Below, in pieces: positions 4,848 to 8,295 of a stretch of DNA of 8,295 nt; within the stretch, counting starts at the first letter, position 1; every line of letters begins with the position of its first letter. The notes under the pieces were generated by a model, which saw nothing but the letters and a program-made list of their open reading frames with translations, searched no databases and was not told the DNA's origin. The position numbers and the translations under genes are program-made. This DNA is from Eubacteriales Family XIII. Incertae Sedis bacterium (lineage in GTDB: Bacteria > Bacillota > Clostridia > Peptostreptococcales > Anaerovoracaceae), in assembly GCA_031257215.1 (NCBI GenBank), contig JAIRPC010000041.1, positions 1 through 8,295 on the forward strand, given 5' to 3'.

Positions 4848-7580
4848 ATGCACTTGATTATTGATGGTAAAAAATGGATAAGAGGGCTCGCGATATTGCT
4901 GGTCGCCATGATGGCATTCGCGCTTGCGCCGCCTGTCGCGCACGCGGCAAACACATCCAGCTCGCCTAGCGCGGGCGGTCAGACCCATTACACGGGCGGG
5001 CGCTTTTACTATGAGGCGCTTGCGAATAAGCCTATGGGCGCAAAGCTGCAAGCGTTCTACGATATGCTCGTACCGGAAGCGGAGGCGCTCCACCAGGATT
5101 TCACGACCAATTTCCCCGAAACGGTGGGTGAGACCTATTCGGTATACAAGAGAATAGACATCAGGTCATTGCAGATCCCACGCGATTATTTCACCGATAT
5201 CGACGGCAGGGGCCATTCGTGGCCGGACATGCTGGATATCGCGGCGAACGCGTTTTTCCACGACAACATGCAGTATCTGTTCTTGCAGCCGAACGTCCTT
5301 GTCGAAGGGTCATACCAAGGGAATTTTGAAACGGCGACGCTGTTCTTGGACAATGATGCCGTCGCGCACAACTATGACTATCGGCTCGCGGCGGACAGGC
5401 GGGCGCATATGGATATGGTGGACGACACATTCGCGAAATACCAGGCGCTGACCAGCGGCGCGGCGTCAAGCTATGAGAAAGCGCGGCTTGTCCACGACCA
5501 GATCGTGACAGACTGGGACTACGCGGGCAACACGGGCAGCCCCTACGCCGGCCTGATGATAGGCGCAATGGGGCTCTCCGACGCGGGCATCGTGTGCCGC
5601 GGTTATTCCACGCTCTATTCCTTTATAATGAATAATTTGGGCGTGCCCACCGCCCATGTAGGGGGTTCCATGACCAACGAGTCGGGCGCGGATATTGGCG
5701 GGCACGCGTGGAATCTGGTTCTGATGGACGACGGGAAATATTATTATACGGATCTCACGTGGGCGGACGACCAGACGACAGACGATGATGTTGGCAATTT
5801 CCAGAACCCCGTCCGTTACAGATGGTTCCTGCGGGGCGGCGGCACGACGGGCGAATTCTCGAAGTATCATTCGACAAGCTATTTCGACTTGACGCCTTAC
5901 GAGACGCCCGCGAATATTGGCACGGCGAATGAGTATGACTACAAGAATATACACAGCTCCTACAAATTTCTCTTGGATGTGCCGGGCAACCGCGCGAGCG
6001 GCTACGACCTCGGGACGTTCAGGATGCCCGCTTCCGGACAGCTCGATATACGACCCAAATATTTCGACGACGAGATGGAGCTTGGGCGCGATTACGACAT
6101 CCGCGTGGAGCAGCCCTTGGCGCTCGGGAAAAACCGCGTTTGGTTCATCGGCAAGGGCGCATATCGCGGCGTCGATATCGGCTATGTAACGCTGGCGGAC
6201 AACACGGCGCAGCTAGGCTTTTCGGCCAGCCTGCCGAAGGAGAAATACGAATACACAGGCGATCCCATAGAGCCGGACCCGATCGTGAAGAACGGAAGCT
6301 GCGTCCTTGAAAAGGGCGTGGACTACACCGTTTCATACCAGAACAACATCGCGAAGGGCGGCGCGGGAGCCAGGGTCAATGTTGTCGGCATGGGCGACTA
6401 TCAGGGCAGGTCGCAGACGGTGTCATTCGAGATATTCGCGCGCTATCTGGACAACAAGGTGACGCCCGCCGAGTTCCAGTCCATCTATTCCAATGGTGTC
6501 CAGAACATAGCCGTCCTGGTTCTGTCGACTACGCAGGAGTTCAACGACCCTGTCGGCCGCAACAACCGTACCTTGGAGCTGGCGCAGGCGGCTGCAGCGG
6601 CTTGCGGCATTGACCTGTACATCATAGACTACGCGGCCAACCTGGGCAGCTACGGCTTCTATAACAGCCTATACAATAGAATAAAAGACGATATAATGTA
6701 CGCGCCTCTCTTTGGCGTATACAAGACGCAGACGGATTTCAGCGTCAGCGCATATGAAATATGGGCATCCGGCGGCCGTCAAAAGCCGATGGACACCCAG
6801 GCGAAAATCGAAGCGATCATTAGCCAGCGTCTCGGCGCGACCTCGCCCAAGACGGACATCGGCGGAGCGGATATCAGGCTGAGCTTTGACAGAGCCGGCT
6901 ATACGGGCAGCGAGATAAAGCCCGCCGCGACAGTGACCTTCCAGTCACAGCCCTTGGTGGAGGGGCGCGACTACGTGCTGAAATATTTCGACAATATCAA
7001 GCCAGGCGTGAACACCGCTACGGTGTCAGTAATAGGCAAGGGAAGGTACACAGCATCTAAGGCGAAACCGTTTACAATTTTAGCGGATTCATCCAGCGGC
7101 GGTGACACGGGCACCGGCGGCGGCGACACGGGCACCGGCGGCGGTGGCACTAACACCGGCGTAGGCGGCGGAACCGGCACGGGCAGTGGCGGCGGCGCAA
7201 ACACAGGCGTAGGTAACAGCAAGGGCAAAGGCAATAACCCAGGCGGTATTGCCGCGCCCGCCAAAGTTACTGGACTAAGCGCAAGGAAAAAAACCATCCG
7301 CGTCAAAAGCGGCAAAACTGTACGCATACCCTTCTATGTATACGCCACGGCGGCGGGCAAGCAGACTATCACATGGCGCAGCTCGAAGCCCCGGCTTGCA
7401 TCGCCAAAGCTGAAGTCAAAGACGGGCCAGATTATAGTCAGCGCCAACCAGAAAGCGTACATCACCGTCAAGACCGCGAAAAACAAAATCGGCAAAGTCA
7501 AAATCACGCTGATAACCCAAGACGGCAGAAAGCTGATCATTACCGTCAAGGTGATTAAGAAAAAAAAGAGAGCACACTGA
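4848..7580 (+). CDS. Secreted transglutaminase-like multi-module surface protein (910 aa)
   Basis: An exported protein with a cysteine protease/transglutaminase fold. A signal peptide covers residues 1-33 (KK and R, hydrophobic core, AHA cleavage site). The transglutaminase-like core at ~215-310 has the full triad: Cys250 in GIVCRGYS, His286 in GGHAWNLV and Asp302 in YTDLTW. Three copies of a surface module follow, the first degenerate: ~399-451, ~455-530 and ~674-745. Copies two and three share YTG, GxDYxxxY, a conserved N before a Gly turn, and GxGxY. Between copies two and three, ~531-662 looks thioredoxin-like (beta strand IAVLVL, a helix, LYIIDY, then APLFGVYK with a likely cis-proline) but lacks a CxxC. 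A Gly/Thr-rich linker (~748-800) leads to a Lys-rich Big_2-like domain (806-910) with WRSSKPRLASP. There is no LPXTG motif or SLH domain. The start is ATG 4848 by ribosome binding site spacing. The substrate is unknown; it may be a protease, amidase or crosslinking enzyme, or a binding protein. Confidence 0.9.
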   Translation: MHLIIDGKKWIRGLAILLVAMMAFALAPPVAHAANTSSSPSAGGQTHYTGGRFYYEALANKPMGAKLQAFYDMLVPEAEALHQDFTTNFPETVGETYSVYKRIDIRSLQIPRDYFTDIDGRGHSWPDMLDIAANAFFHDNMQYLFLQPNVLVEGSYQGNFETATLFLDNDAVAHNYDYRLAADRRAHMDMVDDTFAKYQALTSGAASSYEKARLVHDQIVTDWDYAGNTGSPYAGLMIGAMGLSDAGIVCRGYSTLYSFIMNNLGVPTAHVGGSMTNESGADIGGHAWNLVLMDDGKYYYTDLTWADDQTTDDDVGNFQNPVRYRWFLRGGGTTGEFSKYHSTSYFDLTPYETPANIGTANEYDYKNIHSSYKFLLDVPGNRASGYDLGTFRMPASGQLDIRPKYFDDEMELGRDYDIRVEQPLALGKNRVWFIGKGAYRGVDIGYVTLADNTAQLGFSASLPKEKYEYTGDPIEPDPIVKNGSCVLEKGVDYTVSYQNNIAKGGAGARVNVVGMGDYQGRSQTVSFEIFARYLDNKVTPAEFQSIYSNGVQNIAVLVLSTTQEFNDPVGRNNRTLELAQAAAAACGIDLYIIDYAANLGSYGFYNSLYNRIKDDIMYAPLFGVYKTQTDFSVSAYEIWASGGRQKPMDTQAKIEAIISQRLGATSPKTDIGGADIRLSFDRAGYTGSEIKPAATVTFQSQPLVEGRDYVLKYFDNIKPGVNTATVSVIGKGRYTASKAKPFTILADSSSGGDTGTGGGDTGTGGGGTNTGVGGGTGTGSGGGANTGVGNSKGKGNNPGGIAAPAKVTGLSARKKTIRVKSGKTVRIPFYVYATAAGKQTITWRSSKPRLASPKLKSKTGQIIVSANQKAYITVKTAKNKIGKVKITLITQDGRKLIITVKVIKKKKRAH
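6042..7082 (+). repeat. Three-copy protein module repeat interrupted by a thioredoxin-like segment
   Basis: At protein level, three stretches of the surface protein are related: 6042-6200 (degenerate, with ELGRDYDIRVEQ and GKGAYRG), 6210-6437 (with YTGDPIEPDP, KGVDYTVSYQNNI and GMGDYQG) and 6867-7082 (with YTGSEIKPAAT, EGRDYVLKYFDNI and GKGRYTA). Modules with this YTG / GxDYxxxYxxN / GxGxY pattern are common in secreted proteins of Clostridia. Copies one and two are adjacent; copies two and three are separated by ~430 bases. The DNA copies are diverged, so this is an old duplication and not a recent tandem repeat. Confidence 0.75.
7098..7210 (+). repeat. Gly/Thr-rich linker with an 18-bp tandem repeat
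   Basis: The 18-base unit GGCGGYGACACGGGCACC, coding GGDTGT, occurs twice in tandem at 7098-7133. It is followed by decayed versions coding GGGGTNTG, VGGGTGTG and SGGGANTG to about 7210. It encodes a flexible linker between the surface modules and the C-terminal basic domain. Such a GC-rich repeat is prone to slippage in multiples of 18 bases, which would change linker length without breaking the frame. Confidence 0.8.
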
Positions 7581-7605
7581 CATCCGGCGCAGCGGCGGTC
7601 GTCGC

Positions 7606-8295
7606 TCAACGCACGATTCGCGCGGCTAGCTCTATATGCTTGGTGTACGGGAAATTGTCGTAGGCCTTCAGCCTGTCCAGGCGGTAGCCCGCGCCCTGCA
7701 TGGCCGCCATGTCGCGGGCGAAGGTCTTGGGGTTGCAGCTGATGTATAGGATTTCGGGCAGCCCGTATGACAGGATTTTTTTCAGCGCCTTTGGGTGCAT
7801 GCCCATGCGCGGCGGGTCCACCACAAGCACGTCTGGCTTTGTCGGGAAATCGGTGAGGCCGGCAGGGAGCGCTTCGCTGGATGCCGCGCCGCTGCCTATG
7901 CGCTCTAGGGCTTCCAGCGCGTCTCCGCAGACGAAGCGGCAGTTCGCGGCGCTGTTCAGCGCGGCGTTTTCCTCTGCGGCGCGGACGGATTCGGGGACCA
8001 GCTCCACGCCCGTCACCGATGCCGCGCGTGACGCGACCGCCAGGGATATGGTGCCCGTTCCGCAGTACAGGTCGAACACGGCCTTGCCGCTCAGGTCGGG
8101 CAGCATGGTCAGCGCTTCGGAGAACATGGCTTCGACTGCTGACGTATTGGTCTGAAAGAACGAGAGCGCGTTCACGCGGAAGCGAAGCCCCAGCAGCTCT
8201 TCAAAAAAATGGTCGCGCCCGAAAAGCGTGCTCATGGAGTCGCAGGCTACCGTGTCCGCGCGCCCGTTGTAAATCGTGTGGACTATGCCGCTGAC
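7606..8295 (-). CDS. rlmD: TrmA/RlmD-family RNA (uracil-C5)-methyltransferase, 5' partial
   Basis: An S-adenosylmethionine-dependent enzyme that methylates C5 of uridine in RNA, in this family usually 23S rRNA (U1939 and/or U747) or tRNA U54. The frame continues upstream of the ATG at 8235 to the right edge as SGIVHTIYNGRAD, matching the family, so ATG 8235 is internal and the gene is cut by the window. Visible features are the FFQTN substrate-side motif, SAM motif DLYCGTGTISL, VVDPPRMGMHPKAL, the catalytic Cys in YISCNPKTFARDM (codon 7735-7737), and FPYTKHIELAARI with the conserved Glu (codon 7630-7632). The C-terminus is complete. The N-terminal TRAM domain and any iron-sulfur cysteines are outside the window. 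A short Gly/Ala/Ser-rich insertion (IGSGAASSEALPAG) precedes the DPPR motif. It converges on the surface protein gene with 25 bases between stops and no clear terminator. RlmD is preferred over TrmA by occurrence in Gram-positives; a dual-specificity RlmCD is possible. Confidence 0.92.
   Translation of the reverse strand, partial: VSGIVHTIYNGRADTVACDSMSTLFGRDHFFEELLGLRFRVNALSFFQTNTSAVEAMFSEALTMLPDLSGKAVFDLYCGTGTISLAVASRAASVTGVELVPESVRAAEENAALNSAANCRFVCGDALEALERIGSGAASSEALPAGLTDFPTKPDVLVVDPPRMGMHPKALKKILSYGLPEILYISCNPKTFARDMAAMQGAGYRLDRLKAYDNFPYTKHIELAARIVR

Noticed and set aside
7098..7210. Short GC-rich repeats as a CRISPR array
   Set aside because: The units are contiguous, in frame, and code a Gly/Thr linker; there are no unique spacers.
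7560..7605. Bidirectional terminator between the convergent genes
   Set aside because: A run of eight A (a T-run on the minus strand) at 7560-7567 could serve as a tail for the minus-strand gene, but I find no stable GC hairpin beside it.

Overview
The window is from the chromosome of a GC-rich bacterium, most likely a Gram-positive of the Clostridia (Bacillota). Evidence for this: a CDP-glycerol glycerophosphotransferase-family wall polymer enzyme; a secreted transglutaminase-like protein with YTG...DYxVxY surface modules and a Big_2-like domain; strong AGGAGG-type ribosome binding sites; and GC-rich genes separated by AT-rich promoter regions. A Coriobacteriia-type actinobacterium cannot be excluded from this stretch alone. 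No tRNA, rRNA, CRISPR array, insertion sequence or phage gene was seen.

Layout: (1) bases 1-1889, the 3' part of a CDP-glycerol:polyol-phosphate glycerophosphotransferase family gene, cut by the left edge; (2) 1890-1982, a short spacer with a possible promoter and a leader that can fold in two mutually exclusive ways next to the ribosome binding site; (3) 1983-3617, a membrane-anchored HtrA/DegP-type serine protease with one PDZ domain, closed by a GC-rich hairpin; (4) 3682-3816, a spacer whose core promoter lies inside a perfect 11-bp inverted repeat; (5) 3817-4611, an unrecognised multi-pass membrane protein; (6) 4612-4847, an AT-rich spacer with a promoter and a hairpin predicted at the very 5' end of the next transcript; (7) 4848-7580, a large secreted transglutaminase-like, multi-module surface protein with a very basic C-terminus; (8) 7606-8295 on the minus strand, the 3' part of a TrmA/RlmD-type RNA uracil-C5 methyltransferase, convergent with gene 7 and cut by the right edge.

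Three of the four plus-strand genes (wall polymer synthesis, extracytoplasmic protein quality control, secreted surface protein) concern the cell envelope, and the fourth is a membrane protein. Each has its own spacer and apparent expression signals, so this looks like a neighbourhood of separately transcribed envelope genes and not one operon. I found no convincing multi-gene novel system. The points most worth following are the palindromic promoter before the unknown membrane protein, the composite transglutaminase protein with its cysteine-poor thioredoxin-like segment and polycationic tail, and Gly/Ala-rich insertions recurring in unrelated proteins.
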